Source of the DNA: an uncultured Prevotella sp.
GTDB lineage: Bacteria; Bacteroidota; Bacteroidia; Bacteroidales; Bacteroidaceae
Assembly (NCBI GenBank): GCA_946188165.1
Contig: CAMHTW010000034.1
Span: 1-37,443, forward strand
Direction: 5' to 3'
Length of the DNA stretch: 37,443 bases
Shown: piece after piece, positions 7,696-19,007 of the stretch
How the letters are laid out: every line of letters begins with the position of its first letter
Numbering within the stretch: position 1 is the first letter of the stretch
The notes under the pieces: model-generated
The model's database searches: none
What the model was told of the DNA's origin: nothing
What the model saw: the letters and a program-made list of their open reading frames with translations, nothing else
Program-made: the position numbers and the translations under genes

Positions 7696-9036
7696 GATGG
7701 GCTCAATGATCGTTTTCAGACCTTTGATTTTTTGCCCTTGAACCAGATGCAATGTCTGTTTGAGCTTTTCGCGACGGATAGCTACGTAGGCATAGCGGTC
7801 TTTGATGTCGATGCGACCAATATCGTCGGCCTTCAGTCCACCGTTCTTACAGAGGAATCCCACGATGTCACCCTTTGAAAGCTTGTCTTTCTTGCCCTTA
7901 CCGATGTAGAGCGTCGCCATGCGAGGCAGCCTCACCTCCAACCCCTCTTCAGAGGGCGAGGGGAGTAGATAGTTCTCGATGTTGCCTTCTACATAGTCGG
8001 GGATATGCTCAGAGGCATTAAGGATGAAGAATGAACGGCCTGTGGCATCCCATCGGGCTGTTCGTCCCACACGATGGATATAACCCTCCTGACTCTCAGG
8101 CAGGTGGTAGTGAACGATGTTCTGGATGTTAGGAATGTCGAGGCCACGTGAAGCCAGATCGGTGGCGACGAGGACATTGGCCGAGCCGTTGCTGAAACGA
8201 TAGAGCTGATCCTCGCGCTGGCGTTGTTCCAGTCCGCCATGGAAACAGCTGGTGGTAAAGCCCTGTTCGACGAGATAGCTGTTGACACGTTCTACGGACT
8301 CGCGGTAGTTTAAGAACACGATGCTGCTTTCGTCGCCAAAGCTTAACAGCAGTAGTTTGAGCGTTTCCAACTTATCCTTCTGAGGACTATGCACTTCGTA
8401 GAGCGTAACGCGTTCAGATGTTTGCTCTTCCTCAGGGAGGAAGTCTATCAGCGTGCCCTTCTTCGACATGTTGACAAACTGTGGAATCTGCTCGGCATTG
8501 GTAGCTGAAAGCAGAATGCGGCGTTGAAGTCCTGGCAGGCTCTTGATGAGACGTTGCATCTCGGCCTGGAATCCCATTTCCAAACACTTGTCGAACTCGT
8601 CGATAATGAGATAGCGGATGCCGTAACGCGAGATGTTTTCCTTGTCAAGATGGTCGTTCAGACGCCCCGGTGTACCGAAGACTATCTGCGGACATACTTC
8701 CTTCAGCACCTTATGTTCATCCATTGCTGCGCGTCCACCATAACAAGCTGTAGAGCGCAGGCCACAACCCATGCTTTGCAGTACTTGATGCGACTGTAGA
8801 GCCAGTTCTCGTCCCGGAGTAATGACCAATGCCTGCGGTGAACATTGACCATTGACCGTTGGCGATTGATCAATGAGCTGAACCAGGGGTAGAAGATAAG
8901 CCAGAGTCTTACCGGAACCCGTAGGTGACAGTAAAACGACATCACCGTCGGAGCCAGTGATGGCTTCGGCGGCGTGTTGTTGCATCTCGTTGAGTTCTGA
9001 GATATGGAGTTTAGTCAGAATCTTCTGTATGTCCAT
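7690..9036 (-). CDS. DEAD-box RNA helicase, DbpA-like
   Basis: ATP-dependent RNA helicase of 448 residues. Visible motifs are SPTGSGKT (Walker A), DEFD as motif II in place of DEAD, LLSATN (motif III), ATDLASRGLDIPNI and YIHRVGRTAR (V and VI). The C-terminal part (ATLYIGKGKKDKLSKGDIVGFLCKNGGL) matches the DbpA RNA-binding domain, which in E. coli DbpA targets a 23S rRNA hairpin, so a ribosome-assembly role is likely. The start MDIQKIL was preferred over an upstream ATG at 9063 that lies in a 7-bp repeat. Two foreign-looking segments interrupt it: a period-7 repeat (8843-8877) and a palindrome-derived linker (about 7929-7966). Confidence 0.88.
   Translation of the reverse strand: MDIQKILTKLHISELNEMQQHAAEAITGSDGDVVLLSPTGSGKTLAYLLPLVQLIDQSPTVNGQCSPQALVITPGRELALQSHQVLQSMGCGLRSTACYGGRAAMDEHKVLKEVCPQIVFGTPGRLNDHLDKENISRYGIRYLIIDEFDKCLEMGFQAEMQRLIKSLPGLQRRILLSATNAEQIPQFVNMSKKGTLIDFLPEEEQTSERVTLYEVHSPQKDKLETLKLLLLSFGDESSIVFLNYRESVERVNSYLVEQGFTTSCFHGGLEQRQREDQLYRFSNGSANVLVATDLASRGLDIPNIQNIVHYHLPESQEGYIHRVGRTARWDATGRSFFILNASEHIPDYVEGNIENYLLPSPSEEGLEVRLPRMATLYIGKGKKDKLSKGDIVGFLCKNGGLKADDIGRIDIKDRYAYVAIRREKLKQTLHLVQGQKIKGLKTIIEPIH
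7929..7966. repeat. Inverted-repeat relic inside the helicase gene
   Basis: The stretch contains CACCTCCAACCCCTC, then TTCAGA, then GGGCGAGGGG, a degenerate version of the GC-rich palindromic arms at 6291-6442. On the minus strand it encodes LLPSPSEEGLEV in the linker between the helicase core and the RNA-binding domain. Confidence 0.5.
8843..8877 (+). repeat. 7-bp-period repeat inside the helicase gene
   Basis: CATTGAC, CATTGAC, CGTTGGC, GATTGAT and CAATGAG. On the minus strand it encodes LIDQSPTVNGQ, between the Walker A helix and motif Ia. Confidence 0.65.
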
Positions 9037-9040
9037 CCTT

Positions 9041-9075
9041 CCTTCACATCTTACATCTCGCATCTCACCTCTTAC
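9041..9075 (-). repeat. 7-bp-period repeat joining ompH-like stop and helicase start
   Basis: Read on the minus strand the units are GTAAGAG, GTGAGAT, GCGAGAT, GTAAGAT and GTGAAGG, beginning with the TAA stop of the upstream gene and ending 4 nt before the helicase ATG (9036). Confidence 0.65.
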
Positions 9076-9689
9076 TTCTTCTTCTCATCCTTCTTGGTCT
9101 CAGCAGTCTTCAGGGTTGACTTGTAGCGCTTGTTCAGACCGTTGATAACGTCGGCAGTAATGTCGAAACGCTTAGCGGCATAGAGAATGTTGTCGCCCTG
9201 CTTGGTCAGGATGAGGTCGTACTTCTTGTCCTTGTTATAGGCATCTAGGAAATGTGATAGAGAGTCGCGCAGACCGGCATTGTACTTCTGAGTCTCCTGA
9301 GCCAGCTCGTTCTCCAGGCGAGCCTGCAGTTCCTGAAGACTCTGCTGCTGACGCTGGATAGCTGCCTGCTGGCCTTCAGCCTGTTCGCGGCTGGTGAAAC
9401 CATTGTTCTGAAGCTTCTGCTGGAAGTTAGCCATTGCACTCTGCAGTGCCTGACCCTTTGAGTTCAATGTGTTGCGAGCATTGGTGCTCTTCTTCTCAAG
9501 GATAAGCGTGAACTCCTTGCAGAACTCGTACTGAGTCATCAGCGAGTCAACCTCAACGTAGGCAATCTTCACACTGCCTCCCTGGCCGGCATCATCAGCT
9601 ACGGGTTTCTCATCCATTTTAGGGCTCTCGTTGTTGCACGATGCCAGAGCTACGATAGCAGCTGCGGCCAAAAACATGTACTTTTTCAT
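9072..9689 (-). CDS. OmpH/Skp-like periplasmic lipoprotein
   Basis: A 205-residue exported protein resembling the OmpH/Skp chaperone family that escorts unfolded outer-membrane proteins. The N-terminus MKKYMFLAAAAIVALASC ends in a lipobox with Cys18, so it is probably a lipoprotein, unlike soluble Skp. KIAYVEVDSLMTQYEF (about 41-56) is the typical first strand of the family. A long coiled coil (about 60-150, Gln/Leu/Glu-rich) forms the tentacle-like helices, and YDLILTKQGDNILYA closes the fold. The tail is lysine-rich. The helicase gene follows after a 7-bp-period repeat. Confidence 0.8.
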   Translation of the reverse strand: MKKYMFLAAAAIVALASCNNESPKMDEKPVADDAGQGGSVKIAYVEVDSLMTQYEFCKEFTLILEKKSTNARNTLNSKGQALQSAMANFQQKLQNNGFTSREQAEGQQAAIQRQQQSLQELQARLENELAQETQKYNAGLRDSLSHFLDAYNKDKKYDLILTKQGDNILYAAKRFDITADVINGLNKRYKSTLKTAETKKDEKKK

Positions 9690-9727
9690 TTCTTTAGTTT
9701 TATTCTTAATTATAATCGTTATTTCGT

Positions 9728-9760
9728 TGTATCGTGATACTGCGTATTCTGTAAATACGC
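9728..9760. terminator. Two adjacent small palindromes
   Basis: GTATCGTGATAC at 9729-9740 and GCGTATT (9742-9748) paired with AATACGC (9754-9760). They follow the small membrane protein gene on the minus strand and could be a transcript end, although no strong U-tract is present. Confidence 0.35.
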
Positions 9761-9769
9761 TATTCCTTA

Positions 9770-9979
9770 TTACGACCGCTCACTGACAGCCGTCCTTGCC
9801 GTCCGTCGCATTTCGCGGTCTTGGTCCATGACGCAGTGGATGCCTCGTTCCTTCATCGCCTTGCTGTCGTGAATGTGTTGTGACGAAAACGTCCCGTTCT
9901 TGCACGACAACACCTTGACCAACAGCAGCAACATTCCAGCTGCAATGATGATTATACTGACCAATAGCGTCTCTACCAT
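9770..9979 (-). CDS. Small single-span membrane protein, unknown function
   Basis: A 69-residue protein with one N-terminal membrane helix (ETLLVSIIIIAAGMLLLLVKVL) and a basic, polar tail (HDSKAMKERGIHCVMDQDRE). I do not recognise a characterised family, although the tail pattern recalls small conserved Bacteroidales membrane proteins. An upstream in-frame ATG at 10033 would lie across the promoter, so MVETLLV at 9979 was taken as the start. The promoter at 10003-10034 is an exact consensus. It stands alone between the OmpH-like gene and a 350-bp non-coding stretch. Confidence 0.65.
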   Translation of the reverse strand: MVETLLVSIIIIAAGMLLLLVKVLSCKNGTFSSQHIHDSKAMKERGIHCVMDQDREMRRTARTAVSERS

Positions 9980-10002
9980 ATTATGTTTTATATAAGCGAC
10001 TG

Positions 10003-10034
10003 CAAAAGTACGCAAAAAAAGTGAACTGACCAAA
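10003..10034 (-). promoter_or_regulatory. Promoter of the small membrane protein gene
   Basis: Minus strand TTTG (10034-10031), 20-nt spacer, TACTTTTG (10010-10003). Confidence 0.7.
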
Positions 10035-10332
10035 CCTCAGCCTACCTTTTAGCATTTATTAGGCCTCTTTATAACAAGGAAAAAGGCGTTTGTGTGTCAA
10101 GGTAATGTGGCTTGACGGTTGTTGGGACGTCAGATACAGCCGTAAGGTGACTGGCTTATAGGGGGAAAGTGACTGACTTGCAGGGGGAAAGAGCCTTTGG
10201 GACAGGGAGAGAAACGGTCAGTTGCGAGAAAGCAGCGAGCGTGTCTTTAATCAGCAGCGGCCGCTGCTGATATCGGCAGCGAGCGTGGATGAAGTCGGCA
10301 GCGTTCGCTGCGTACCAGTTTTTATGCTGCCT
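10035..10332. other. Non-coding stretch with palindromes and direct repeats
   Basis: No gene is seen here. About 24 bp is duplicated in tandem (around 10137-10187, each copy containing TGACTG and ending AGGGGGAAAG). A perfect 22-bp palindrome lies at 10250-10271 (core GCAGCGGCCGCTGC) and a hairpin GCAGCG-TT-CGCTGC at 10298-10311. GCAGCGAGCG occurs twice (about 10232 and 10277). All lie downstream of the HU-like gene on the minus strand. Confidence 0.6.
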
Positions 10333-10968
10333 CTATAAAGAAGGAGAAGGGGCAACAAATGTGTAGTGCCAAGTGCGGCCTTCGCGGTAGCGGCTCAGAC
10401 GCGGATTCTCTCCCTGGCAAAGACTGTCAAGATAACGCTGGGCAGACTTGTTTTTCAGTCCGCTGTATATCTGAAAGGCCTTGATGGTGATATATCCGTG
10501 ACGGACGCTCTTCCGCAGGGCTTCGTCCATTGCCTTTTGGTCGTACATCTGGCTGTTGCCAACTCTGTTCTTACTGCATCGGAACCCATGACGCTCGCAG
10601 TCGGCATCCTTCACGAACTGTTTGGCGGGTATGAACTCAATGCCGCCATATATCACGTCGCGACCCGTCACCTTTGCAGGGTCGGTATGTTCTCCAAGCA
10701 GTTTTATCTTTGGGGCAAACGAGCCAAAGGGAGTCTCCACGCGCTGGCCTTTACTCAGCCACATGGTGGTGACTTCCTCCAAGAGGGCAAAGAAGCGCTT
10801 CATCTCGCCTTTGCTGGTGTGGCGGTATTTGTTACAGAAATCGTCGATATCGTCGAGATTGTATTTGTATTCTATGACGGGTTGGGCATAGAGCAGTGGT
10901 TTTCCGTCCTCACCCTTGGTGGGGCGCGGTTGAAGTTCAAAGAGTACTCCGTCTGTCTTACGTGGCAT
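10333..10968 (-). CDS. HU-like DNA-binding protein (HU-HIG type) with C-terminal extension
   Basis: A 211-residue protein. Residues about 20-125 carry the HU-like fold of the Bacteroidota histone-like family (GEMKRFFALLEEVTTMWLSKGQ, then VETPFGSFAPKIK, the equivalent of the HU beta-core). The basic C-terminal part (KSVRHGYITIKAFQIYSGLKNKSAQRYLDSL) looks helix-turn-helix-like. It probably binds DNA as a nucleoid or regulatory protein. A second, shorter HU-like gene is at 30256. The promoter TAATTTTG lies at 11012-11005 on the minus strand, back to back with the pepD promoter. Confidence 0.75.
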   Translation of the reverse strand: MPRKTDGVLFELQPRPTKGEDGKPLLYAQPVIEYKYNLDDIDDFCNKYRHTSKGEMKRFFALLEEVTTMWLSKGQRVETPFGSFAPKIKLLGEHTDPAKVTGRDVIYGGIEFIPAKQFVKDADCERHGFRCSKNRVGNSQMYDQKAMDEALRKSVRHGYITIKAFQIYSGLKNKSAQRYLDSLCQGENPRLSRYREGRTWHYTFVAPSPSL

Positions 10969-11004
10969 AGCGATTTAGTTTTTCAATCATGTGATTAGCA
11001 CTTG

Positions 11005-11012
11005 CAAAATTA
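11005..11012 (-). promoter_or_regulatory. Promoter -7 element of the HU-like gene
   Basis: TAATTTTG on the minus strand, 37 nt from the ATG. The -33 region is not convincing. Confidence 0.5.
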
Positions 11013-11051
11013 CGAAGAAATATTGAAAAAACGAAGAAAAGATGAACTATA

Positions 11052-11083
11052 TTTGGTTTTTCGCTCACTTATTTGTACCTTTG
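11052..11083 (+). promoter_or_regulatory. Promoter of pepD
   Basis: TTTG (11052-11055), 20-nt spacer, TACCTTTG (11076-11083): a perfect Bacteroidota promoter 42 nt before the start. Confidence 0.75.
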
Positions 11084-11125
11084 CACAGAAACGGCGAATA
11101 ATTACAAACTAATTAAAACAGAAAT

Positions 11126-12586
11126 ATGAATAAAAATGAACTGAAACCGGTTGCTGTCTTCGAGGAGTTTGCGAAGATTAACCAGATTCCACGTCCCTCG
11201 AAGCGTGAAGAGAAGATGATTGAGTACTTGAAGTCATGGGGCGAGAGCCACGGACTGGACACCAAAGTTGACGAGACTGGCAATGTCATCATCCGCAAGC
11301 CTGCCACCAAGGGTATGGAAAACCGCAAGACGGTGATCCTGCAGAGCCACATGGATATGGTGTGCGACAAATTGGTGGACTACGAGATTGATTTCGACAA
11401 CGACCCCATCAAGACCTACATTGATGGAGAATGGTTGACAGCAGAAGGTACGACGCTGGGAGCCGACGACGGTATCGGCTGTGCTATGGAGTTGGCACTG
11501 TTGGCATCAGATGATATTGAGCATGGGCCCGTCGAGTGTGTCTTTACCCGTGACGAAGAAACTGGTCTGACTGGTGCCGAAGGTATGAAGGCAGGTTTCA
11601 TGACAGGCGACTATCTGATAAATCTTGATTCAGAGGATGAAGGTGAGATTTTTGTGTCATGTGCCGGTGGTCGTAACACGACGGCAAAGTTTGCTTTCAA
11701 GAAAGAAGACGCACCTGCTGGTTCTTTCTTCCTGCGTGCGCAGCTGAAAGGCTTGGTGGGTGGTCACTCTGGCGACGATATCAACAAGCAGCGTGCAAAC
11801 GCTATCAAGTTGTTGGGCCGTTTCCTGTATCAGACCATCAATAAGTACGAAGGTGTGCGTCTGGCTCAGTTTAATTCGGGTAAGATGCATAATGCCATTC
11901 CTCGTGACGGCATGTTTGTGATTGCCGTCCCACACGACACAAAGGAAAACGTGAAGGCCGACTGGAACATCTTTGCTTCACAGGTAGAAGAGGAGTTCTG
12001 TGTGACAGATACGCAGATGGTATGGGCGATGGAGAGTACAGAAGCCGAAAAAGTGATAGAGAGTGGGGTAGCCCGCAACTTTATCTTTGCCCTGCAGGCT
12101 GTGGATAACGGTATCTATGCCATTTGTCAGGATCCTGCTTTGAACGGAATGGTTGAGACGTCGAGCAATATTGCCAGCATCGAGACGTCAGACACAGAGA
12201 TTAAGATTGTATCTTCACAACGCTCGAATGTGATGTCGAACCTCGATAATATGTGTGCTACCGTTGGTGCCTGCTTCCGTTTGGCTGGTGCCGAGGTGGT
12301 TCATTCGGATGGTTATCCTGCCTGGAAGATGCGTTCGAACAGCGACCTTCAGCGAATCGTGAAGGAATCGTACGTGAAACTGTTTGGCAAGGAACCTAAC
12401 GTTCGCGGTATTCATGCAGGACTGGAGTGCGGTTTGTTCTCTGAGCGTTATCCTAATTTGGATATGGTATCGTTCGGACCTACTTTGCGCTTTGTTCATA
12501 CGCCTGACGAACGTCTGCACATTCCGACAGTACAGATGGTATGGGATCACTTGCTCGATGTGCTGAAGAATATTCCCCAGAAATAA
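11126..12586 (+). CDS. pepD: Aminoacyl-histidine dipeptidase (M20 family)
   Basis: A cytosolic zinc dipeptidase of 486 residues with no signal peptide. Metal-binding and catalytic motifs are visible: LQSHMDMVCDK (about 72-82), GTTLGADDGIGCAMELAL (about 108-125), TRDEETGLTGAEGM (about 144-157), and GLVGGHSGDDI within the lid domain. The length and motifs match the PepD/carnosinase-like group that cleaves Xaa-His and other dipeptides. Its stop overlaps the start of the next gene by one base, so the downstream lipoprotein is translationally coupled. Confidence 0.92.
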   Translation: MNKNELKPVAVFEEFAKINQIPRPSKREEKMIEYLKSWGESHGLDTKVDETGNVIIRKPATKGMENRKTVILQSHMDMVCDKLVDYEIDFDNDPIKTYIDGEWLTAEGTTLGADDGIGCAMELALLASDDIEHGPVECVFTRDEETGLTGAEGMKAGFMTGDYLINLDSEDEGEIFVSCAGGRNTTAKFAFKKEDAPAGSFFLRAQLKGLVGGHSGDDINKQRANAIKLLGRFLYQTINKYEGVRLAQFNSGKMHNAIPRDGMFVIAVPHDTKENVKADWNIFASQVEEEFCVTDTQMVWAMESTEAEKVIESGVARNFIFALQAVDNGIYAICQDPALNGMVETSSNIASIETSDTEIKIVSSQRSNVMSNLDNMCATVGACFRLAGAEVVHSDGYPAWKMRSNSDLQRIVKESYVKLFGKEPNVRGIHAGLECGLFSERYPNLDMVSFGPTLRFVHTPDERLHIPTVQMVWDHLLDVLKNIPQK

Positions 12587-12945
12587 TGAAGCATATATAT
12601 ATAATAATAGGTATAGCCCTGTTGCTGTTCGTTTCGTGCGGACGGCAACAGACGGCTAAGTCTATCGTCAAGGATTTTATGGAGGCTCATGTCGAGGACT
12701 ACTCAAAGGTAAGCTATCTGGAATTCTGTGACATAGATTCCACTCGTAACATCAGTGATTCGCTGATTCAGCTACTGCATGGACGTACACCAGCTCATTT
12801 CGGTAAAAACATCAGCTACCAGCAGCGTGGCGGAAAGACCTTATGGCTCATACGTACGCGCTATCTGATGGATGAGGACACTTGTAGTGCCACATTCTAT
12901 TTGGATAAGGAAATGACGGGTGTTGTCGCATTCAAAGAAAACTAA
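12586..12945 (+). CDS. Small lipoprotein, unknown function
   Basis: 119 residues. The ATG shares its first A with the TAA of pepD (TAATG), a strong reason to choose this start. KHIYIIIGIALLLFVSC is a lipoprotein signal with Cys18. The mature part has no family I recognise; it contains SIVKDFMEAHVEDYSKVSYLEF and ends with a strand-rich segment (TLWLIRTRYLMDEDTCSATFYLD) suggestive of a small alpha+beta domain. Export implies a job separate from cytosolic PepD despite the coupling. Confidence 0.75.
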   Translation: MKHIYIIIGIALLLFVSCGRQQTAKSIVKDFMEAHVEDYSKVSYLEFCDIDSTRNISDSLIQLLHGRTPAHFGKNISYQQRGGKTLWLIRTRYLMDEDTCSATFYLDKEMTGVVAFKEN

Positions 12946-16056
<3,111 letters not shown>

Positions 16057-16082
16057 ATAGTTTTCGTGTAATCATTGTTAGT

Positions 16083-16760
16083 ATGAAGAAGGTTCATTCG
16101 CTGTTTTTTGAACTCATACAGGTATCTGTCGGACAACTGGATTGTTTATCACGAGGACCAGAACCCGATGAGTGGTTTGAAATGTATGAGATATCAAAGC
16201 AGCAACATGTTGAAGGAATCAGCTATCAAGGTGTGATGAAGCTATTTGAGTTTGGCTTGCGTGCACCTCAGGACATTAGTCTTGACTGGATGTCTGAACA
16301 AGAAACCATACGAGAAACCAACGAGATGGCTGAAAAGCCATCTGCGTTGGCTCAATGTTATGGCGAAGAATTGTGCTACTTAAGACGGCAAGGGGCTGAA
16401 GAGTTGCCGACGGCATCAAAGCTAACTATACAGTACCTTTATAAGCAGTATTTGCGCCATAGTCTGGATATGCGACTGCTGATGGATTATTACTTCGTAT
16501 TGCGTAAGAACAGTGGAAAGTACGAATCATTGAAGGGTGGGGGATTGCTTGGCTTTTGGGGAGTCCGACGCTTTGCACGTGGCGTGATGTGGATGTTGCA
16601 AGAGACGATGAACTTGGACAAGCAGTATATGCCCTTTGAACCTTTAGAAATAGAAGGACGCTTCCTGCTCAACGATATGATGCAAGAAGCGTCTAAGTTG
16701 GAACGTGTTGCCCACGTATTGTTTACTTATCCTCTTGGAATAAAGGATCTTCGGGCATAA
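16083..16760 (+). CDS. Truncated relative of the NTP_transf_5 nucleotidyltransferase family
   Basis: 225 residues. The N-terminus (FELIQVSVGQLDCLSRGPEP, then DWMSEQETIRETNEM) and the C-terminal part (DMRLLMDYYFVLR, then ARGVMWMLQETMNLD, then EGRFLLNDMMQ) resemble the ends of the uncharacterised nucleotidyltransferases found in Bacteroidota polysaccharide loci. Those proteins run to about 350-380 residues. The central part with the catalytic acidic motif (typically DIDIW) is missing here, and the last 30 residues do not continue as usual. The gene's last 38 nt overlap the C1 peptidase gene tail to tail. It is probably a degenerate copy or a non-catalytic derivative. The family assignment is from memory. 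Confidence 0.5.
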   Translation: MKKVHSLFFELIQVSVGQLDCLSRGPEPDEWFEMYEISKQQHVEGISYQGVMKLFEFGLRAPQDISLDWMSEQETIRETNEMAEKPSALAQCYGEELCYLRRQGAEELPTASKLTIQYLYKQYLRHSLDMRLLMDYYFVLRKNSGKYESLKGGGLLGFWGVRRFARGVMWMLQETMNLDKQYMPFEPLEIEGRFLLNDMMQEASKLERVAHVLFTYPLGIKDLRA

Positions 16761-18120
16761 CCATTACGGGCTTTTGCTCGTAGTCTTTTAGCAGTTTTTC
16801 GCTGACATACTGCTTGTCAACAACCAAACGGAACATGTATTCACGGAACCAGCGGGCTGTCATGATGAGACAGCCCTGCTGTCCCCATGATGCTCCCCAA
16901 GAGTTCTCAACTTTCCACTTGAGTGGTTCACCCTGCGCATTCAAGTCAACAGCAGTCAGAGTCATGGCGTGTGTTGAACCGCTATCGAACGTAGAGATAC
17001 GCTCTGCCTTAGTCATGTTGAACGTGGTGTTGAACAATGATGCGTAGTCGAAATTCTCAGTATCGCTATAACCACGCTTACGGTCCAGTTGCTTGCCAAC
17101 ATCGTAGCTGGAGTAGAGTTTACGACCATCTTTCAACGAGGCAATAGCCAGTGTCTCGATATCTTCCATCGGGAGATTCAGATACTTCCAGTTGTGACCA
17201 TCGTAAGTGTGACGATCGTATTCTACCTCGTAGGTCTTATAGTATTCGCGACGTGGATCGTTCATCACCATGATGAAAGTACCGTTCAGCGGTCCGCCTA
17301 CAATCTCCTGATAGAACTCCTTCGGTGTGTACTTCTTGGGTGTAGAAATGGCTTTGCCATTCTTATCCTTGAAGGCGAAGGTGAACTCTTTAACGGGTTC
17401 GCCTAGGGTGATAACCAACATGTGATAGACCTCAGAAAGCATTTCGGTCTTACGCTGTTGGATATCCTTGGCTTTCTTGCCTTCAGCTACCATCTTACGC
17501 AGTTCCAAACCAAACTCACGCAGTTTCGATTTAATGACGGATGACATCTTAGAAGTATTCTCAGCAGAATAAGTATCAGGCTGGATGCTTGAGGGAACCA
17601 GTCCATACTTCTCTGCCAAGTCTGCAACACCACAGAAGGTGCCACCATCGTTGAGTGGGTAGTGGAAGAAGAACTGGACGCGCTGGTCGTCGATGGGTTT
17701 CTTGCCCGTATCGATGACCCCTTGAAGCATCAGGTTTGATTTCTCCAGCTGATCCCAGAAGAACAAATAATCCTGCGACAAATCGACTGTCAGCGAGTCG
17801 GTCCGTTTTGCAAAGTTAGAACGCAGAACATTGAGTCCGCTGAACATCCAACAACGTCCGCTCGATTTCTGATCTGTTATCGACTGCTTTTTGGTCTCTA
17901 CACTGAAATAGGTATCCAATTCACCTGCATTCTTGCTGTTCTGAGCCAACTGATCAATGCCGTTAGCTGCCAAGGCATTACGTAATGCCCTGTCCGTAGC
18001 CGTTGGCTCGTTCTGTTGCTGAATCTTTTGCAGCATCTGTGGTGTGATGCCGCCGTCTTTGGTTTGTGCCATTGCGTTAACGCTCAGCACACATGCCAGG
18101 CAGACTATAGCTTTTCTCAT
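16723..18120 (-). CDS. Secreted C1-family cysteine aminopeptidase (bleomycin hydrolase/PepC-like)
   Basis: 465 residues with a signal peptide (MRKAIVCLACVLSVNAMA), unusual for the PepC/bleomycin hydrolase family but common in Bacteroidota. Catalytic Cys90 sits in QKSSGRCWMFSGLN. The His lies in GSTHAMTLTAVDL and the Asn in VENSWGASWG, followed by QQGCLIMTARWFREYMF. The start was placed at 18120 because it yields the signal peptide; the frame is open further upstream inside the preceding gene. It is the last gene of a three-gene minus-strand operon, only 2 nt after the M48 protease stop. Confidence 0.9.
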   Translation of the reverse strand: MRKAIVCLACVLSVNAMAQTKDGGITPQMLQKIQQQNEPTATDRALRNALAANGIDQLAQNSKNAGELDTYFSVETKKQSITDQKSSGRCWMFSGLNVLRSNFAKRTDSLTVDLSQDYLFFWDQLEKSNLMLQGVIDTGKKPIDDQRVQFFFHYPLNDGGTFCGVADLAEKYGLVPSSIQPDTYSAENTSKMSSVIKSKLREFGLELRKMVAEGKKAKDIQQRKTEMLSEVYHMLVITLGEPVKEFTFAFKDKNGKAISTPKKYTPKEFYQEIVGGPLNGTFIMVMNDPRREYYKTYEVEYDRHTYDGHNWKYLNLPMEDIETLAIASLKDGRKLYSSYDVGKQLDRKRGYSDTENFDYASLFNTTFNMTKAERISTFDSGSTHAMTLTAVDLNAQGEPLKWKVENSWGASWGQQGCLIMTARWFREYMFRLVVDKQYVSEKLLKDYEQKPVMVMPEDPLFQEDK

Positions 18121-18122
18121 GT

Positions 18123-18989
18123 TTACTTCTTTTTCTTTGTGGTAGTCTTCTTTGCGGTAGTCTTTTTTGTAGTGGTCTTTGGGGGGACATAATATTTCTG
18201 AGCCTCTGGCAGCCATCCCTGAATCTGCTGGATACGTGTAGCATCAGAAGGGTGGTCAGCGAAGAGAGAATTGGAGCCGCCACCAGTAGCTGACGACATG
18301 CGCTGCCAGAATGTTACAGCCACTTCAGGGTTGTAACCAGCCATGGCAGCAAAGATAAGTCCGATGTGGTCGGCCTCGCTCTCTTGCTTGCGCGAGAAAC
18401 CAGATGTAAACAATGCTCCACCATATTGATGAACAAGACCAGCCAGCTGTTGCCAACCCGAGCTGACGCCAGCACCTTGCATCAAGGCACTCAAAGCTGC
18501 TGCACCATATTGCTCTTTATAGGCATTGCTCAAACGCTCAGCCGAGTGACGGGCTACAGCATGCGCAATCTCGTGTCCCATCACAATGGCCAGTGATGCT
18601 TCATCCTGAGTGACAGGCAGCAGACCTTCGTAGACAACAATCTTACCGCCAGGCATACACCAGGCATTCACCTGCTTGTCCTGCACCAGATTAAACTCCC
18701 ACTGATAGGTCTTCACCTCTTCAGCCATACCATTTTGGGTAAGATAGCTCTCTACGGCTGATGCAATACGCTGACCTACGCGCTTCACCATAGCCGTATT
18801 AGTTGAGTTGGTGGAAGGCTTAGCCGACTGCATATATTCACTGTATTGCTGAAATGATAGGCTCAATACTTGATCGTCGCTCACCATCAGTGATTGATGT
18901 CTGCCCGTGATGGGCACAGTCTTTGTCGTTCCACAGCTAACCAATAAGGCAGCTGCTATTGACATCAGAAAAAGTCTTAAGTGTTTCAT
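18123..18989 (-). CDS. M48-family metalloprotease, lipoprotein
   Basis: A 288-residue peptidase of the BepA/LoiP group of membrane-anchored envelope quality-control proteases. The lipobox LVSC places Cys19 at the mature N-terminus. The zinc motif HEIAH is at 139-143, with SEADHIGLIFAA supplying the third ligand and FADHPSDATRI matching the conserved end. The C-terminus is an unusual low-complexity Lys/Thr tail (about 270-288). It lies 18 nt after the polysaccharide-export gene and 2 nt before the C1 peptidase, implying co-expression. Confidence 0.9.
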   Translation of the reverse strand: MKHLRLFLMSIAAALLVSCGTTKTVPITGRHQSLMVSDDQVLSLSFQQYSEYMQSAKPSTNSTNTAMVKRVGQRIASAVESYLTQNGMAEEVKTYQWEFNLVQDKQVNAWCMPGGKIVVYEGLLPVTQDEASLAIVMGHEIAHAVARHSAERLSNAYKEQYGAAALSALMQGAGVSSGWQQLAGLVHQYGGALFTSGFSRKQESEADHIGLIFAAMAGYNPEVAVTFWQRMSSATGGGSNSLFADHPSDATRIQQIQGWLPEAQKYYVPPKTTTKKTTAKKTTTKKKK

Positions 18990-19007
18990 AACGTATTTGA
19001 TTGATGA

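Noticed and set aside
8580..8600. DEFD in place of DEAD in the helicase as a loss of activity
   Set aside because: Both Asp residues and the Glu needed for ATP hydrolysis are kept; variation at the third position is tolerated, so it is not evidence of inactivation.
9037..9063. Helicase start at 9063
   Set aside because: The upstream ATG lies in a 7-bp repeat; MDIQKIL at 9036 gives the normal N-terminus.
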